Shown here: positions 31,528 to 42,207 of the stretch, piece by piece
Layout of the letters: the number at the start of each line of letters is the position of its first letter
Numbering within the stretch: position 1 is the stretch's first letter
From: Burkholderiales bacterium
GTDB lineage: Bacteria > Pseudomonadota > Gammaproteobacteria > Burkholderiales > Ga0077523
Direction of reading: 5' to 3'
NCBI GenBank assembly: GCA_019747905.1
Contig: JAIEQG010000032.1
Coordinates: forward strand, 1 to 64,000
Length of the DNA stretch: 64,000 nt
The notes under the pieces: generated by a model
Told to the model about the DNA's origin: nothing
Seen by the model: the letters and a program-made list of their open reading frames with translations, nothing else
The model's database searches: none
Program-made: the position numbers and the translations under genes

Positions 31528-33525
31528 TTGAATTCCCATAGATCGAGTATCGCAGCCCAGGTGTCCCTGATCGGTTGCGGCATCCTGGTGGCGGCCATCC
31601 TGACCTTCTCCCTGGTGGCCTATTTCCGTACCGAGGCCACCCTCGAGCGGCGCACCGACCAGGAACTGCGCGCGCGGGTCACGCTGTTGGAAGCGCAGTT
31701 CGCCACGTTCGACAAGACGGTCAAGAGCAACACGGACCGCCTCGCATCCATATTCGAGAGCATGCTGGGTGGTCCGGTTCACATCGAGACTTCGAGGACG
31801 GTCCAGGTGGCCGATCAAGCCGTGCACGTCGTCATGGTCGGCAACCAGGCGCTGAACCTGGGTCACGCGGAAGTGGACGCGTTCTCGCGGGCGACCCGGG
31901 GTGCTGCCACGGTCTTCGTGCGCACCGGTGACGACTTCATGCGCGTGAGCACTTCGGTCAAGAAGGAAGACGGCAGCCGTGCCATCGGCACGCTGCTCGG
32001 TACCTCGCATCCGGCCTACAAGGTCGTGATGGCCGGGCAACCTTACCTCGGCAAGGCGCGCTTGTTCGGGCACGACTACATGACCAAGTACACGCCGGTC
32101 ATGGAAGGCGGCAAGGTCACCGCCATCCTGTTCGTGGGCCTGGACATCACGCAGGACCTCGCAGCGATGCTCACGCAGATCGGGAAGTCCCGCATCGGCG
32201 AGCGCGGCTACTACGTCGTGCTCGACGGCTCGGCGGCCAAGACGCGCGGCGAACTGATGGTGCATCCCGACCTCCAGGGGAAGAACGCGACGGTGGACGC
32301 CGCCGCGGCCGCGTTCAAGCCGGCCCTGGAACAGGCCGAGGGCACGCTCGAATACGACGGGCGCCGATTGCCCTTCGTGCGGTTCGACACCTGGGGCTGG
32401 ATCATCGGTGCCAGCGTGGACATGGACGAGATGCGCGCCGATGCGGCGAGCCTGCGCAACCTGATGCTGGGCCTCGGCCTCGCGATTCTCCTGGCGGGAT
32501 GCGCCGCCACCTACATCGTGCTCGCACGGCGGTTGCGCCCCTTGCACGATCTTGCCCGCAGCGCCGAGCGCCTGGGGCAGGGCGATCTCACGGTGCGCAC
32601 CGCGCACCAGGGCAACGACGAAGTGGGCGAGCTCGCTGCCGCGTTCAACCGCATGGCGGAACAGTTCGGCGACATGGTCGTGCGGATGAAGCGTGCGACG
32701 GTGTCGATGAACGAAGCGGTGGGGCAGGTGCAGGGAGAGTCGGCCCAGGTGCAGCAGGGCTCGCAGGAGCAAAGCGATTCGGCTTCACGCGTGGCCGCGG
32801 CTCTGGAACAGGTAACGGTGAGCCTGGAACACGTCGGCAGCAACGCGCGCGATTCGCAGCGCCTGTCGCAGCGGACCAACGACGTTTCCCAGCAGGGCGA
32901 AGGCGTGGTGCAGCGGACCTCGGAAGAGATCGCCGCCATCGCCCGGTCGGTGCGCGAGGCGGCCTCGGCCATCGAAGGGCTGAGCCAGCGTTCGGACGAG
33001 ATCAGTCAGGTGGTGAAGACCATCAAGGACATCGCGGACCAGACCAACCTGCTCGCGTTGAACGCCGCCATCGAGGCCGCGCGGGCCGGCGAGCAGGGTC
33101 GCGGTTTCGCCGTGGTGGCCGACGAGGTACGCAAGCTCGCGGAGCGCACCAGCCAGGCCACGGTCGAGATCGGTGCCATGATCAGCGCCATCCAGGCCGA
33201 CACGCGCAGCGCCGTCGACGGCATGCAGGCCAGCTCCGGTCGCGTGGATGCCGGCGTGCAACTGGCCCGCGAAGCCGCCGAAGCGCTGTCCCAGATTCGT
33301 AGCGCGGCCAACGAAACGCTCACGAAGGCCAACGAGATAGCGGGCGCCATGGAAGAGCAGAACGCGGCGAGCGCCGAGATCGCGCGCAACGTCGAGCGCA
33401 TCGCCACCATGGCGGACGGCAACCATGCGGCGGCAGCGCGCAGCCATGGGTCGGTGCAGCGCCTGGAAGCGCTCGCCGCCGAACTCGCTGCCCTCACCGA
33501 GGGTATGAAGGTCGGCAACGGCTGA
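31528..33525 (+). CDS. Methyl-accepting chemotaxis protein with periplasmic Cache domain
   Basis: About 665 aa. First TM around residues 14-33, a large periplasmic Cache-type sensor (residues about 40-305, with [14 protein letters not shown] and [11 protein letters not shown]), second TM near 315, HAMP ([19 protein letters not shown]), then the signalling coiled coil with tip [21 protein letters not shown] chose the TTG at 31528: GAGGA lies 7 nt upstream and the first TM follows directly; there is no good ATG in frame nearby. Such Cache receptors sense small organic acids. No other chemotaxis genes adjoin. Confidence 0.9.
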   Translation: MNSHRSSIAAQVSLIGCGILVAAILTFSLVAYFRTEATLERRTDQELRARVTLLEAQFATFDKTVKSNTDRLASIFESMLGGPVHIETSRTVQVADQAVHVVMVGNQALNLGHAEVDAFSRATRGAATVFVRTGDDFMRVSTSVKKEDGSRAIGTLLGTSHPAYKVVMAGQPYLGKARLFGHDYMTKYTPVMEGGKVTAILFVGLDITQDLAAMLTQIGKSRIGERGYYVVLDGSAAKTRGELMVHPDLQGKNATVDAAAAAFKPALEQAEGTLEYDGRRLPFVRFDTWGWIIGASVDMDEMRADAASLRNLMLGLGLAILLAGCAATYIVLARRLRPLHDLARSAERLGQGDLTVRTAHQGNDEVGELAAAFNRMAEQFGDMVVRMKRATVSMNEAVGQVQGESAQVQQGSQEQSDSASRVAAALEQVTVSLEHVGSNARDSQRLSQRTNDVSQQGEGVVQRTSEEIAAIARSVREAASAIEGLSQRSDEISQVVKTIKDIADQTNLLALNAAIEAARAGEQGRGFAVVADEVRKLAERTSQATVEIGAMISAIQADTRSAVDGMQASSGRVDAGVQLAREAAEALSQIRSAANETLTKANEIAGAMEEQNAASAEIARNVERIATMADGNHAAAARSHGSVQRLEALAAELAALTEGMKVGNG

Positions 33526-33531
33526 GAAGGT

Positions 33532-34560
33532 CTAAGGTAGCGGGCGCCGCGACGCGAGCGTCGCGGGCCTGCGCCAGAGCTTCCAGAGATCGCCACGCTC
33601 CATGAGCGTGGTCCGGCCGTAGCGGCCGCCGAAGCCGGTGAGTTCGAGGCGCTCCAGGCGGCCGGCGCGCAGGCTCGCCAGTGCCGGGCGCAGCCAGCGG
33701 TGCTCGAAGTTCGCGAGCGCGGCGTGCCATGCGCCCTGGTTGCCGGTCAACGCCGGTGTCGTCGGCTCATCGATCTCGACGAGCGCGGATGCATGGTCCG
33801 GCTCGAGCGCGGCGAACTCGTCCGGCGGCATGCGAACCTGCATGCCTGCCAGCAATCCCATACCCCGCGGCACGGGGTCCGCGGCGTAGACGGCGTCGAC
33901 CCAGCGGACCGCGCTGTCGGGCAAGGCGCCGGCGCCCCAGAGCCACAGGCTGTTGACGGTGGGTGCGGCGCGCTGCTCGCGTGCTTCGTTGACCGGCAGC
34001 CCATGCAGCAGCATCTGGGCTTCGTTGAAGCGCTGCAACCACAACTGCGCGTCGTCGCCGCGCGGCAGGAGCTGATCGATGCTGTGGCCGTGCGCCAGTT
34101 CCAGCGGCACCGTAGCAAGGTCCGGCATGACCTCGAGCGCGACGAACCAGGTATGGGCGTTGCCGGCGACGAAATGCAGTCCGTCCGCAGCGAAGAATGC
34201 ATTGAGGGCGGCAAGGATCGCGTCGGCCTCGCTCCGTTCGATCGCGAGGTCGGCGCCGCGCGTGAGAAAGAGTTCCGTGCCCTGGGGCTGCAGGTGCACC
34301 GGGTCGGCCCGCATCCATACTCGGGTGTCGCGGGCGCCGCCGCTTCCCAGGCGAGCGACGGCGGCAAACGGCGGTCGGGTCCGGGGTTCGACGCCGAATC
34401 GGCACGCAAGCCAGTCGCCGGGGCCATCGCGCCAGTCGTCGACGCGACGGCCGCGTCCGAGAACCAGCGCCAGCGCGGGGAGATCGAGACCTTCGTAGCT
34501 GTGCGGTGCGGCGGGGTCCGGCCAGAACAGCGCGGGGACCAGCAGGTTGAGACTGCGCAC
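33532..34560 (-). CDS. RpfE-type conserved protein related to cofactor-independent phosphoglycerate mutase
   Basis: 342 aa. Similar, from memory, to proteins annotated as regulatory protein RpfE type or phosphoglycerate-mutase-like (COG4255), often near recJ and lolC in betaproteobacteria. Visible segments: RADPVHLQPQGTELFLTRG, LPVNEAREQRAAPTVNSLWL and WLWGAGALP. The catalytic metal cluster of true phosphoglycerate mutase is not evident, so enzymatic activity is doubtful. Convergent with the chemoreceptor gene, divergent from lolC. Function unknown. Confidence 0.7.
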   Translation of the reverse strand: MRSLNLLVPALFWPDPAAPHSYEGLDLPALALVLGRGRRVDDWRDGPGDWLACRFGVEPRTRPPFAAVARLGSGGARDTRVWMRADPVHLQPQGTELFLTRGADLAIERSEADAILAALNAFFAADGLHFVAGNAHTWFVALEVMPDLATVPLELAHGHSIDQLLPRGDDAQLWLQRFNEAQMLLHGLPVNEAREQRAAPTVNSLWLWGAGALPDSAVRWVDAVYAADPVPRGMGLLAGMQVRMPPDEFAALEPDHASALVEIDEPTTPALTGNQGAWHAALANFEHRWLRPALASLRAGRLERLELTGFGGRYGRTTLMERGDLWKLWRRPATLASRRPLP

Positions 34561-34666
34561 TGGGTTGGATAGGTTGCTCGCCGAGGGCGGTCAATGTAGC
34601 ACGCGGCCGATAGCCGCCTGCCTGGGGCTCTGGCAGAATCGCGCGTCCCGATCCCCCGGCCTGCCC

Positions 34667-35911
34667 GTGCTCCCCTACGAGTATTTCGTCGGCCTGCGCT
34701 ACACCCGCGCGAAGCGACGCAATCACTTCATCTCGTTCATCTCGATGACCTCCATGGCCGGGATTGCATTGGGGGTCGCGGCGCTCATCGTGGTGCTGTC
34801 GGTGATGAACGGGTTCCAGAAGGAATTGCGCGCCCGCATCCTGGGTGTGGCCTCGCACGTGCAGGTGAGCGGGTTCGACGGCGGGTTGTCCGGCTGGCCG
34901 CAGATCGCCGAGGATGCCAAGCGCCACCCGCAGGTGGTGGCTGCCGCTCCCTACGTGATGGCCCAGGCGCTGCTGTCGTTCGACAACACGGTGCAGGGTG
35001 CGCTGATCCGTGGCGTCACGCCCGAACTGGAGAACACCGTCGCGGAGTTCGGGCAGAGCATGAAGCAGGGCGCGCTCGGCAATCTAGCACCTGGCGAGTT
35101 CGGCATCGTGCTGGGTTCGGAACTGGCGCGAAACCTCGGCGTGCGCATGAACGAGAAGGTCACCGTGATCGCTCCGCAGGGCCAGGTCACCGCGGCGGGC
35201 GTGCTGCCGCGTCTGAAGCAGTTCCGCGTGGTGGGCATCTTCGAAGTCGGCATGTACGAGTACGACTCGGGTCTGGCTCTCATCGACCTTGCCGACGCCC
35301 AGAAGCTCTACCGGCTCGGCGACCGCGTCTCCGGCGTCCGGCTCAAGCTGAAGGACCTGTTTTCGGCACCCGTGGTCACCTCCGACCTGCAACTGACGCT
35401 GCGCAGCGACGTCTACGTGAGCGACTGGACGCGCAGCCACGCGAACTTCTTCCGCGCGGTTCAGATCGAAAAGCGGGTCATGTTCATCATCCTGACCCTG
35501 ATCGTCGCGGTGGCGGCCTTCAACATCGTGTCCACGCTGGTCATGGCGGTCACCGACAAGCAGGCTGACATCGCCATTCTGCGTACCCTCGGCGCCGCGC
35601 CCGGGAGCATCATGAAGATCTTCATCGTCCAGGGGGCGCTGATCGGGTTCATCGGCACCATCATCGGCGTCGCGGCCGGCGTACTGCTCGCGGTGAACGT
35701 GGACGTGGTGGTGCCGTTCATCGAGCGCAATTTCGGCATCCAGTTCCTCGCGAAGGACATCTACTACATCAGCGACCTGCCCTCGGAACTGGTGTGGGGC
35801 GATGTCGTCGTGATCGCGGCCGTGTCCTTCGGCCTGAGTCTGCTCGCGACACTCTATCCGAGCTACCGCGCCTCGCGCGTCAATCCCGCGGCGGCGCTGC
35901 GCTATGAATGA
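34667..35911 (+). CDS. lolC: Lipoprotein-releasing system transmembrane protein LolC
   Basis: 414 aa inner-membrane subunit that extracts lipoproteins for transfer to LolA. Typical N-terminus [20 protein letters not shown], first TM with [19 protein letters not shown], a large periplasmic domain, then three C-terminal TMs ([20 protein letters not shown]). The GTG at 34667 matches the start of the family ([12 protein letters not shown]) although its ribosome site is poor. An 8-base overlap with lolD. No separate lolE is present, so the transporter is probably a LolC/F-type homodimer. Confidence 0.94.
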   Translation: MLPYEYFVGLRYTRAKRRNHFISFISMTSMAGIALGVAALIVVLSVMNGFQKELRARILGVASHVQVSGFDGGLSGWPQIAEDAKRHPQVVAAAPYVMAQALLSFDNTVQGALIRGVTPELENTVAEFGQSMKQGALGNLAPGEFGIVLGSELARNLGVRMNEKVTVIAPQGQVTAAGVLPRLKQFRVVGIFEVGMYEYDSGLALIDLADAQKLYRLGDRVSGVRLKLKDLFSAPVVTSDLQLTLRSDVYVSDWTRSHANFFRAVQIEKRVMFIILTLIVAVAAFNIVSTLVMAVTDKQADIAILRTLGAAPGSIMKIFIVQGALIGFIGTIIGVAAGVLLAVNVDVVVPFIERNFGIQFLAKDIYYISDLPSELVWGDVVVIAAVSFGLSLLATLYPSYRASRVNPAAALRYE

Positions 35912-36614
35912 CGCGGTGAAGGAATCGGTTCTGTCCTGCCGGGGACTGGGCAAGACCTATGACGAGGGCCTCGCGCCGGTCGAGGTTTTGCGCGGCATCG
36001 ATTTCGATGTGCACGCAGGGCAGAGTGTTGCGATCGTCGGTGCCTCAGGCTCCGGCAAGAGCACGCTTTTGCATCTGCTGGGCGGCCTCGATGCGCCGAC
36101 CACCGGCACGGTGAGCCTCATGGGTCAGCCGATCGCGCAACTGAGCCAGCTCGCCGTGGGGGAACTGCGCAACCTGCATCTGGGGTTCGTGTACCAGTTC
36201 CACCACCTGTTGCCCGAGTTCACTGCGCTCGAGAACGTCGCGATGCCGCTCTACATCCGTCGCGTCGAACCCGAAGCGGCGCGGGCGGCAGCCAGGGACA
36301 TCCTGCAGCGCGTGGGTCTCGGCGCGCGCGTCGAACACATGCCCGGCGAGTTGTCCGGCGGCGAGCGCCAGCGGGCCGCGCTGGCACGCGCCCTGGTGAC
36401 GCGTCCGGCCTGCGTGCTCGCCGACGAGCCTACCGGCAACCTCGACCGCCGCAATGCCGAGGGCGTGCTCGAGCTCATGATGGGTCTCAACCGTGACCTC
36501 GGCACCAGTCTCGTGATCGTCACCCACGACCACGCGATCGCGGCGCGGATGAACCGCATATTCACACTCGACGACGGCGTGCTGGCCGAGGGCGACGTCG
36601 CTCTGCACGCGTAG
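35904..36614 (+). CDS. lolD: Lipoprotein-releasing system ATPase LolD
   Basis: 236 aa ABC ATPase. Walker A GASGSGKS, the LolD-type [20 protein letters not shown], signature [15 protein letters not shown], Walker [13 protein letters not shown] and H-loop VTHDHAIA. Translation-coupled to lolC. Confidence 0.96.
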   Translation: MNDAVKESVLSCRGLGKTYDEGLAPVEVLRGIDFDVHAGQSVAIVGASGSGKSTLLHLLGGLDAPTTGTVSLMGQPIAQLSQLAVGELRNLHLGFVYQFHHLLPEFTALENVAMPLYIRRVEPEAARAAARDILQRVGLGARVEHMPGELSGGERQRAALARALVTRPACVLADEPTGNLDRRNAEGVLELMMGLNRDLGTSLVIVTHDHAIAARMNRIFTLDDGVLAEGDVALHA

Positions 36615-36690
36615 GACCCAGATTCGCGCTCGCACCGGCCGCGGCCGTCGGTGCGAACACCCGATCTCCGGCCGAAAGGAATGCAATGCC

Positions 36691-37341
36691 ATGATCCGCT
36701 CTTGCGTCGTAGCCGCTCTCGTATCTGTATGCGCCACCCTGCCGGCCTGGGCGGACGATCCGAAGACCGATGAAGACAAGACCTTGTATGCCCTCGGTCT
36801 GGCGCTCGCGCGCGAACTTCAGGTGTTCAACCTGAACCCGACCGAGGCCGAACAGGTGAAGCGTGGTTTTGCCGATGCGTTGTCCGGCAAGAAACCGGCC
36901 GTCGACCTGGAGGCCTTCGGACCGAAGATCCAGGCGCTGGCCCAGACGCGGCGGGCCTCACTGTCCAAGGACTTCCTCGAGAAGGCGGCCAAGGAAAAGG
37001 GGGCGGTCAAGACCGACAGCGGCCTCGTCTACCTGTCGCTGAAGGACGGTACCGGTGCCACACCGAAGGCCTCCGATACGGTCAAGGTGCACTACCGCGG
37101 CACGCTCACCGACGGGCGCGAGTTCGACAGCAGCTACGCCCGCAACTCGCCGGCCGAGTTTCCGCTCGGTGGGGTCATCAAGTGCTGGACCGAGGGGGTC
37201 GCGAAGATGAAGGTGGGCGGCAAGGCGAAGCTGGTATGTCCCGCGGCTATCGCCTACGGCGACCGCGGCGCCGGCAACATGATTCCGCCGGGTGCGACCC
37301 TGGTCTTCGAGGTGGAGCTGCTGGAAGTGAAGAAACCTTGA
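36691..37341 (+). CDS. Periplasmic FKBP-type peptidyl-prolyl isomerase (FkpA/Mip-like)
   Basis: 216 aa. Signal peptide about residues 1-21 (ends PAWA before DDPK), N-terminal helical dimerisation segment (YALGLALARELQVFNLNPTE), then an FKBP domain with VKVHYRGTLTDGREFDSSY and AYGDRGAGNMIPPGATLVF. Catalyses proline isomerisation in outer-membrane and periplasmic protein folding. Start ATG 36691 with AAAGGAA upstream. Separate from lolD by 76 bases. Confidence 0.93.
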   Translation: MIRSCVVAALVSVCATLPAWADDPKTDEDKTLYALGLALARELQVFNLNPTEAEQVKRGFADALSGKKPAVDLEAFGPKIQALAQTRRASLSKDFLEKAAKEKGAVKTDSGLVYLSLKDGTGATPKASDTVKVHYRGTLTDGREFDSSYARNSPAEFPLGGVIKCWTEGVAKMKVGGKAKLVCPAAIAYGDRGAGNMIPPGATLVFEVELLEVKKP

Positions 37342-37406
37342 GCCGCGCAGGTTGAACGGTGCAACGGAACTCGCGTGCTGTGCTCGGGTGAGGCGGGTTC
37401 CTTGCA

Positions 37407-39758
37407 ATGCTGCTGAACGTCGCCGCGTTCACGGGCGGCATCTGGTGGCTGCAGCAGCAGGCTGAACTGCCGGCGCCCGCCGGTGTGTTCCTGGTGCTAG
37501 CGCTGGCGGGACTCGCGTGGATCGCCCGGCGCTCCGCGATTGCGCTGCTGCGTTCGGTGGGCGCAGTGCTGATCGCGCTGACGTGTGCCGGTGCCGGGTT
37601 CTACTGGGCAGCCGGCCATGCCGCCTGGCGGCTCGCGGACCGGTTGCCCGAGCGCGTCGAGGGTCGCGACCTGCGGGTCGTCGGGGTGGTCGCCGGGTTG
37701 CCGGAACGGACTGCGCGCGGCTGGCGGTTTGCCTTCGACGTCGAAGACATCCTGACGCCGGACGCTTATGTGCCGCGGCGCGTGCTGCTGTCGTGGTTCG
37801 AGGCGGATCGGCCCGACTTGGACCCGATCGTCGCCCCGGTGGCGCCCGGTGAACGCTGGCGCCTGACGGCACGATTCAAGCGTCCGCACGCCACGCAGAA
37901 TCCGCATGCGTTCGACGCGGAGGCCTGGCTGCTCGAGCGCGGCGTGCGGGCGACCGGCTACGTCCGCGACACCGGACCACGCGAACGGCTCGAGCCGTTC
38001 GTGTGGCGTCCTGCCTACGGGGTCGAGCGGTTGCGCGGACGGATACGGGCCCACCTCCTGCAGTCGTTGACGGGGGAACGCTATGCCGGCGTGGTGGTGG
38101 CCCTCGCCATCGGCGACCAGCAGTCGATCCCGGCCGACCAGTGGCAGGTCTTCACCCGCACCGGCGTCAATCACCTGATGAGCATCTCGGGGTTGCACGT
38201 GACCATGGTCGCGAGTCTTGCGTACCTGCTCGTATGGCACCTGTGGCGGCGCACACCGACGTGGTCGGTGCGGGTGCCGGCACGCAACGCTGCCGTCGCT
38301 GCAGGCCTGGTCGGCGCTCTTGCCTATGCGCTGCTGGCCGGGTTTGCGGTGCCGACCCAGCGGACGCTCTGGATGCTGGCGGTCGTCGCGGTGGCGCTGT
38401 GGCTGCGCGTGTTCGCCACCGCGAGCGGCATGCTCGCGGCAGCCTTGCTTGCTGTCCTGCTGCTCGATCCCATGGCCGTGCTGTCGGCGGGCTTCTGGTT
38501 GTCGTTCGGCGCGGTGGCGCTGCTGATGTACGTGACCGGCGGGCGAGTCGCGACGCCGGGTTGGTTAGGTGCGTGGGGGCGAGCGCAATGGGCGTTGTTC
38601 GTAGGGCTTGTGCCACTATTGCTGGTGCTGTTCCAGCAGGTCTCGGTGATCGCACCCGTCGCGAATGCGTTCGCCGTTCCCTGGGTGAGCTTCGTCGTGG
38701 TGCCGTTGTCGCTGCTGGCTGCGGTCATTCCCTGGGCACCGCTGGCGCAGCTCGCCCATGCCGCCATGCTGCCGGCCGGAATCGCCCTCGAATGGGTGGC
38801 GACCATGCCTGCGGTGGCGTGGACCCAGCATGCACCTCCGACGTGGGCGGTCGCGTTCGCCCTCGGCGGAGCCGCATGGCTCCTGTTGCCGCGCGGTGTG
38901 CCGGCGCGCTGGTTGGGTGCTCTCGCGATGTTGCCGATGGTCGTGGCACCGGTGTTGCGACCGGCCTTCGGCGAAGCATGGATCGACGTACTCGACGTGG
39001 GGCAAGGGCTGGCCGCGACGGTGCGTACGCAAAGCGGGTCGCTCGTGTTCGACACCGGGCCCGCATGGTCGCCCGAGGCAGACAGCGGGTCGCGCATCGT
39101 CGGACCGTTCCTGCGCGGCAGCGGCGTGCGCAATCTGCAAGGTGCCTTCGTCAGCCACGACGACTCCGATCACGCGGGCGGCGCGGCCCGGTTGTTCGAG
39201 ATGGTGCCGGCCGATTGGGTGGCGACGCCCTTGCCGGAGTCTCACGCGGCGTTGACGGGCGTGCGGCGCAAGGCGCCGTGCGTGGCCGGACAGGCGTGGG
39301 AATGGAGCGGCGTGCGCTTCGAGGTACTGCATCCTGAGGCGGTGAGCTACGGCTCGAGAGCGGCCAAGGACAACGCGCGCAGTTGCGTGCTCCGGGTCGC
39401 GACGGCTGGCGCGAGCGTGCTGTTCGCTGCCGACATCGAAAAGGACTCCGAGCGCCGGTTGATCGCACAGGGTGCGCCGCTCGCGTCGGACATCCTGGTG
39501 GTCCCGCATCACGGCAGCCGCACGTCGTCAACGCCCGAATTCATCGCGGCGGTCCTGCCGGAAGCGGCGGTGTTTTCGGTGGGCTATCGCAACCGCTTCG
39601 GCCACCCGGCACCCGACGTCGTGGCGCGCTACCGGGATGCCGGCGCGCGCATCATTCGCACCGACGAAGGCGGCGCGATCCACCTGGCCCTGGATGCCGG
39701 CGGATGGCGTCTCGAGCGCTGGCGCGACGTCCGGCGGCGCTACTGGCAGGAGCATTGA
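37407..39758 (+). CDS. comEC: DNA internalization/competence protein ComEC/Rec2
   Basis: 783 aa inner-membrane channel for single-stranded DNA entry in natural transformation. N-terminal TMs and OB-like DUF4131 region, central Competence domain (TGVNHLMSISGLHVTMVASL), and a C-terminal MBL-type domain with DVLDVGQGLAATVRT, VSHDDSDHAGGA and VPHHGSRTSSTPEF, all motifs intact. Its presence implies competence potential, but no pilus or other com genes are in the window. The start at 37407 is ATG without a strong ribosome site. Confidence 0.94.
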   Translation: MLLNVAAFTGGIWWLQQQAELPAPAGVFLVLALAGLAWIARRSAIALLRSVGAVLIALTCAGAGFYWAAGHAAWRLADRLPERVEGRDLRVVGVVAGLPERTARGWRFAFDVEDILTPDAYVPRRVLLSWFEADRPDLDPIVAPVAPGERWRLTARFKRPHATQNPHAFDAEAWLLERGVRATGYVRDTGPRERLEPFVWRPAYGVERLRGRIRAHLLQSLTGERYAGVVVALAIGDQQSIPADQWQVFTRTGVNHLMSISGLHVTMVASLAYLLVWHLWRRTPTWSVRVPARNAAVAAGLVGALAYALLAGFAVPTQRTLWMLAVVAVALWLRVFATASGMLAAALLAVLLLDPMAVLSAGFWLSFGAVALLMYVTGGRVATPGWLGAWGRAQWALFVGLVPLLLVLFQQVSVIAPVANAFAVPWVSFVVVPLSLLAAVIPWAPLAQLAHAAMLPAGIALEWVATMPAVAWTQHAPPTWAVAFALGGAAWLLLPRGVPARWLGALAMLPMVVAPVLRPAFGEAWIDVLDVGQGLAATVRTQSGSLVFDTGPAWSPEADSGSRIVGPFLRGSGVRNLQGAFVSHDDSDHAGGAARLFEMVPADWVATPLPESHAALTGVRRKAPCVAGQAWEWSGVRFEVLHPEAVSYGSRAAKDNARSCVLRVATAGASVLFAADIEKDSERRLIAQGAPLASDILVVPHHGSRTSSTPEFIAAVLPEAAVFSVGYRNRFGHPAPDVVARYRDAGARIIRTDEGGAIHLALDAGGWRLERWRDVRRRYWQEH

Positions 39759-39851
39759 ACCACCGGGTGCCGGCATCGGCCAAAGCGTGGCAAGATCGTC
39801 GATCCCGGTACGACGGCGCGCCGGATCGGGTCGCATTCCACACTAACGTTC

Positions 39852-42014
39852 ATGGTCGAGATCGCAACCGAAGTCCACTCCGAAGCCGAGGCGCTGATGG
39901 GCGCCTGGCGGACGGCTGGCGCGCGCGTGGATGCAGCCGGCGCCCCTGTGGTGGAACGCGCACTGGCTGCGCTGGCCGGGGAAGCTGCCGAAATCGCCGC
40001 CGGCGCGAAGGAATCGGCAGTACTGCTCGCGAGCCTCAAGCTCGATCTCGATTCGATCGTGGCAGCGTTGCTCGCCGCCACGGCCGTGGGGCGGTTGCCC
40101 CGCGCGACGCTGGCCGAGCGGTTCGGTGCCAGCATCGCGAGCCTCGTGGAAGGTGCGCGCCGCATGGAGGACATCCAGCAGCTGCGCCCTGGCCTCGGCA
40201 CGGGCAAGCAGACCGACCACGGTGCGCAGCTCGAGGCCCTGCGGCAGATGCTGCTCGCCATGGTGCAGGACGCCCGCGTGGTGCTGATCAAGCTCGCTGG
40301 AGAGATCAGCCTGTTGCGCCGCCTTGCACGCGACGGCACGCAAGCCGAGCGACTCGCGGCGGTGCGCGACACCTTCGACCTGCTGGCACCGCTCGCGAAC
40401 CGGCTCGGTGTGTGGCAGCTCAAGTGGGAGCTCGAGGATCTCGCCTTCCGCTGCGAACAACCGGAGACCTACAAGTCGATCGCGAGCGAGCTCGACGGCA
40501 AGCGCGGCGATCGCGAAGCGTTCATCGCGCGCGTGGCCACACTGCTGCGCGAGGAGCTCGCGGGTGCCGGCATCCGGGCCGAGGTGTCCGGCCGACCCAA
40601 GCACATCTACAGCATCTGGAAGAAGATGCAGCGCAAGGACCTGGGCTTCAAGGACCTGTTCGACGTGCGCGCCGTGCGCGTCCTCGTGGACGACATCGCC
40701 GGCTGCTACACCGCGTTGGGCGTGGTGCACAACCTCTGGACCCCGATCCCCAAGGAATTCGACGACTACATCGCGAAGCCGAAGGCAAATGACTACCGGT
40801 CGCTGCATACCGCCGTCATCGGGCCCGACGACAAGGTGCTGGAAGTCCAGATCCGCACGCGCGAGATGCATCAGGCCAACGAACTGGGCGTTGCCGCCCA
40901 CTGGCGCTACAAGGAAGGCGGACGGCGCGACGCGCATCTCGAGGAAGCGGTCGCGTGGATGCGCCGCATCCTCGACTGGCGTGATGACGTGGGCGGCGCG
41001 GCCGACCTCGCGGAATCGGTGCGCACCGAGCTCTTCCAGGAGACGGTCTACGTGTTGACCCCACAGGGGCGGGTGGTAGCGCTGCCGAGCGGATCGACGC
41101 CGGTGGACTTCGCCTATCACGTGCACACCGATCTTGGCCATCGCTGCCGCGGCGCGAAGGTCAACGGCCACATCGTGCCGCTCAACACGGTGCTTGCGAC
41201 CGGCCAGCGCGTGGAGATCGTCACGGCGCGCGAGGGCGGCCCGAGCCGCGACTGGCTCAACCCGCAGCTCGGCTTCATTCGCAGCCATCGCGCGCGCGCC
41301 AAGGTACGGGCGTGGTTCAACGCACAACATCTGGAGCAGGACGTCGCACACGGCCGAACGGTGCTCGAGCGCGAGGTGCATCGCCTGGGCGTCGCGGCGC
41401 CGCCGCTGGAAGCGCTCGCAGCGGCGCTCGAATACGCGAAGCCCGAGGACCTGCTGGCCGGGCTCGGCCGGGGCGAGGTCACGCAGCGTCAGTTGCAGGT
41501 GGTCCTGCGACCGGCCGCGCCCGTGCCCGTCGAACCCGCCGAGCCCGGACCGCCCGTGGCGCGCGCACCGGCGTCCAGGCACGGCGACGTCCTGGTGGTC
41601 GGGGTCGACAAACTGCTGACCCAGCTCGCCCGCTGCTGCAAGCCGGCACCGCCCGATGCGATCGTCGGGTTCGTGACCCGCGGGCGGGGCATCAGCGTGC
41701 ATCGCGAAAGTTGCCCGAACGTGGCGCGCCTGTCGCCCGAGCGGCGCGTCGTGGCGGAATGGGGTGAGCCCGGTCGCGACAGCCGCTTCCCGGTGGATCT
41801 CGAGGTCACGGGAGACGCGACCGGTACGCTGCTGCGCGACGTCACCGACATCCTGGGCAAGGAGAAGGCGCCGGTTCGGGCGGCACGCGCATCGGAGCGG
41901 GGCCTCGACGCCCGGCTCGACCTGACGGTCGAGGTTTCTGGCGGTGACCAGCTCGCGCGCGTCTGCGCCTTGATTCGCGACTTGCCGGCCGTGGCCACGG
42001 TTCGACGGCGCTAA
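39852..42014 (+). CDS. relA: (p)ppGpp synthetase RelA, synthetase-only form
   Basis: 720 aa stringent-response enzyme. The hydrolase region is degenerate: the HDxxED motif of SpoT/Rel is absent (LDLDSIVAALLAATAVGRLP occupies that part). The synthetase domain is intact (RPKHIYSIWKKMQRKDLGF; NDYRSLHTAV) and carries the RelA-type EFDD motif rather than RFKD. TGS domain (VYVLTPQGRVVALPSGSTPV), zinc-finger/helical region (LARCCKPAPPDAIVGFVTRG) and C-terminal ACT domain follow. Predicted to sense uncharged tRNA on ribosomes. A separate SpoT hydrolase must exist elsewhere. Confidence 0.95.
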   Translation: MVEIATEVHSEAEALMGAWRTAGARVDAAGAPVVERALAALAGEAAEIAAGAKESAVLLASLKLDLDSIVAALLAATAVGRLPRATLAERFGASIASLVEGARRMEDIQQLRPGLGTGKQTDHGAQLEALRQMLLAMVQDARVVLIKLAGEISLLRRLARDGTQAERLAAVRDTFDLLAPLANRLGVWQLKWELEDLAFRCEQPETYKSIASELDGKRGDREAFIARVATLLREELAGAGIRAEVSGRPKHIYSIWKKMQRKDLGFKDLFDVRAVRVLVDDIAGCYTALGVVHNLWTPIPKEFDDYIAKPKANDYRSLHTAVIGPDDKVLEVQIRTREMHQANELGVAAHWRYKEGGRRDAHLEEAVAWMRRILDWRDDVGGAADLAESVRTELFQETVYVLTPQGRVVALPSGSTPVDFAYHVHTDLGHRCRGAKVNGHIVPLNTVLATGQRVEIVTAREGGPSRDWLNPQLGFIRSHRARAKVRAWFNAQHLEQDVAHGRTVLEREVHRLGVAAPPLEALAAALEYAKPEDLLAGLGRGEVTQRQLQVVLRPAAPVPVEPAEPGPPVARAPASRHGDVLVVGVDKLLTQLARCCKPAPPDAIVGFVTRGRGISVHRESCPNVARLSPERRVVAEWGEPGRDSRFPVDLEVTGDATGTLLRDVTDILGKEKAPVRAARASERGLDARLDLTVEVSGGDQLARVCALIRDLPAVATVRRR

Positions 42015-42034
42015 CAGCGCCCCGGGGCAGCGAA

Positions 42035-42054
42035 GAACGCCATAGCTGGCGTTC
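42035..42054. terminator. Hairpin after relA
   Basis: GAACGCCA (42035-42042) and TGGCGTTC (42047-42054) form a perfect 8-bp stem with a TAGC loop, 21 bases after the relA stop. There is no U-tract, so it may protect an mRNA end or assist factor-dependent termination rather than act alone. Confidence 0.45.
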
Positions 42055-42207
42055 GCGCCGGATTCCGGAGCTTTGCGGCAGAAACCTCACCCGCACGGCT
42101 CAACCGGCCGCCTCCCATGCCGATAACCGGCTGGAACGGCAGGCGTTCCAAGGATCGGCTCCAGGGTGTTGCCGGGGTGGGTGCGCCCGAGCCGTAACGG
42201 CCAACCG

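Noticed and set aside
39852-42014. Bifunctional SpoT/Rel
   Set aside because: The hydrolase HDxxED motif is absent and the synthetase motif is EFDD, so it is RelA type.
42015-42207. Riboswitch (such as c-di-GMP) upstream of cheR
   Set aside because: Only a simple 8-bp hairpin is visible; none of the conserved riboswitch cores could be recognised.
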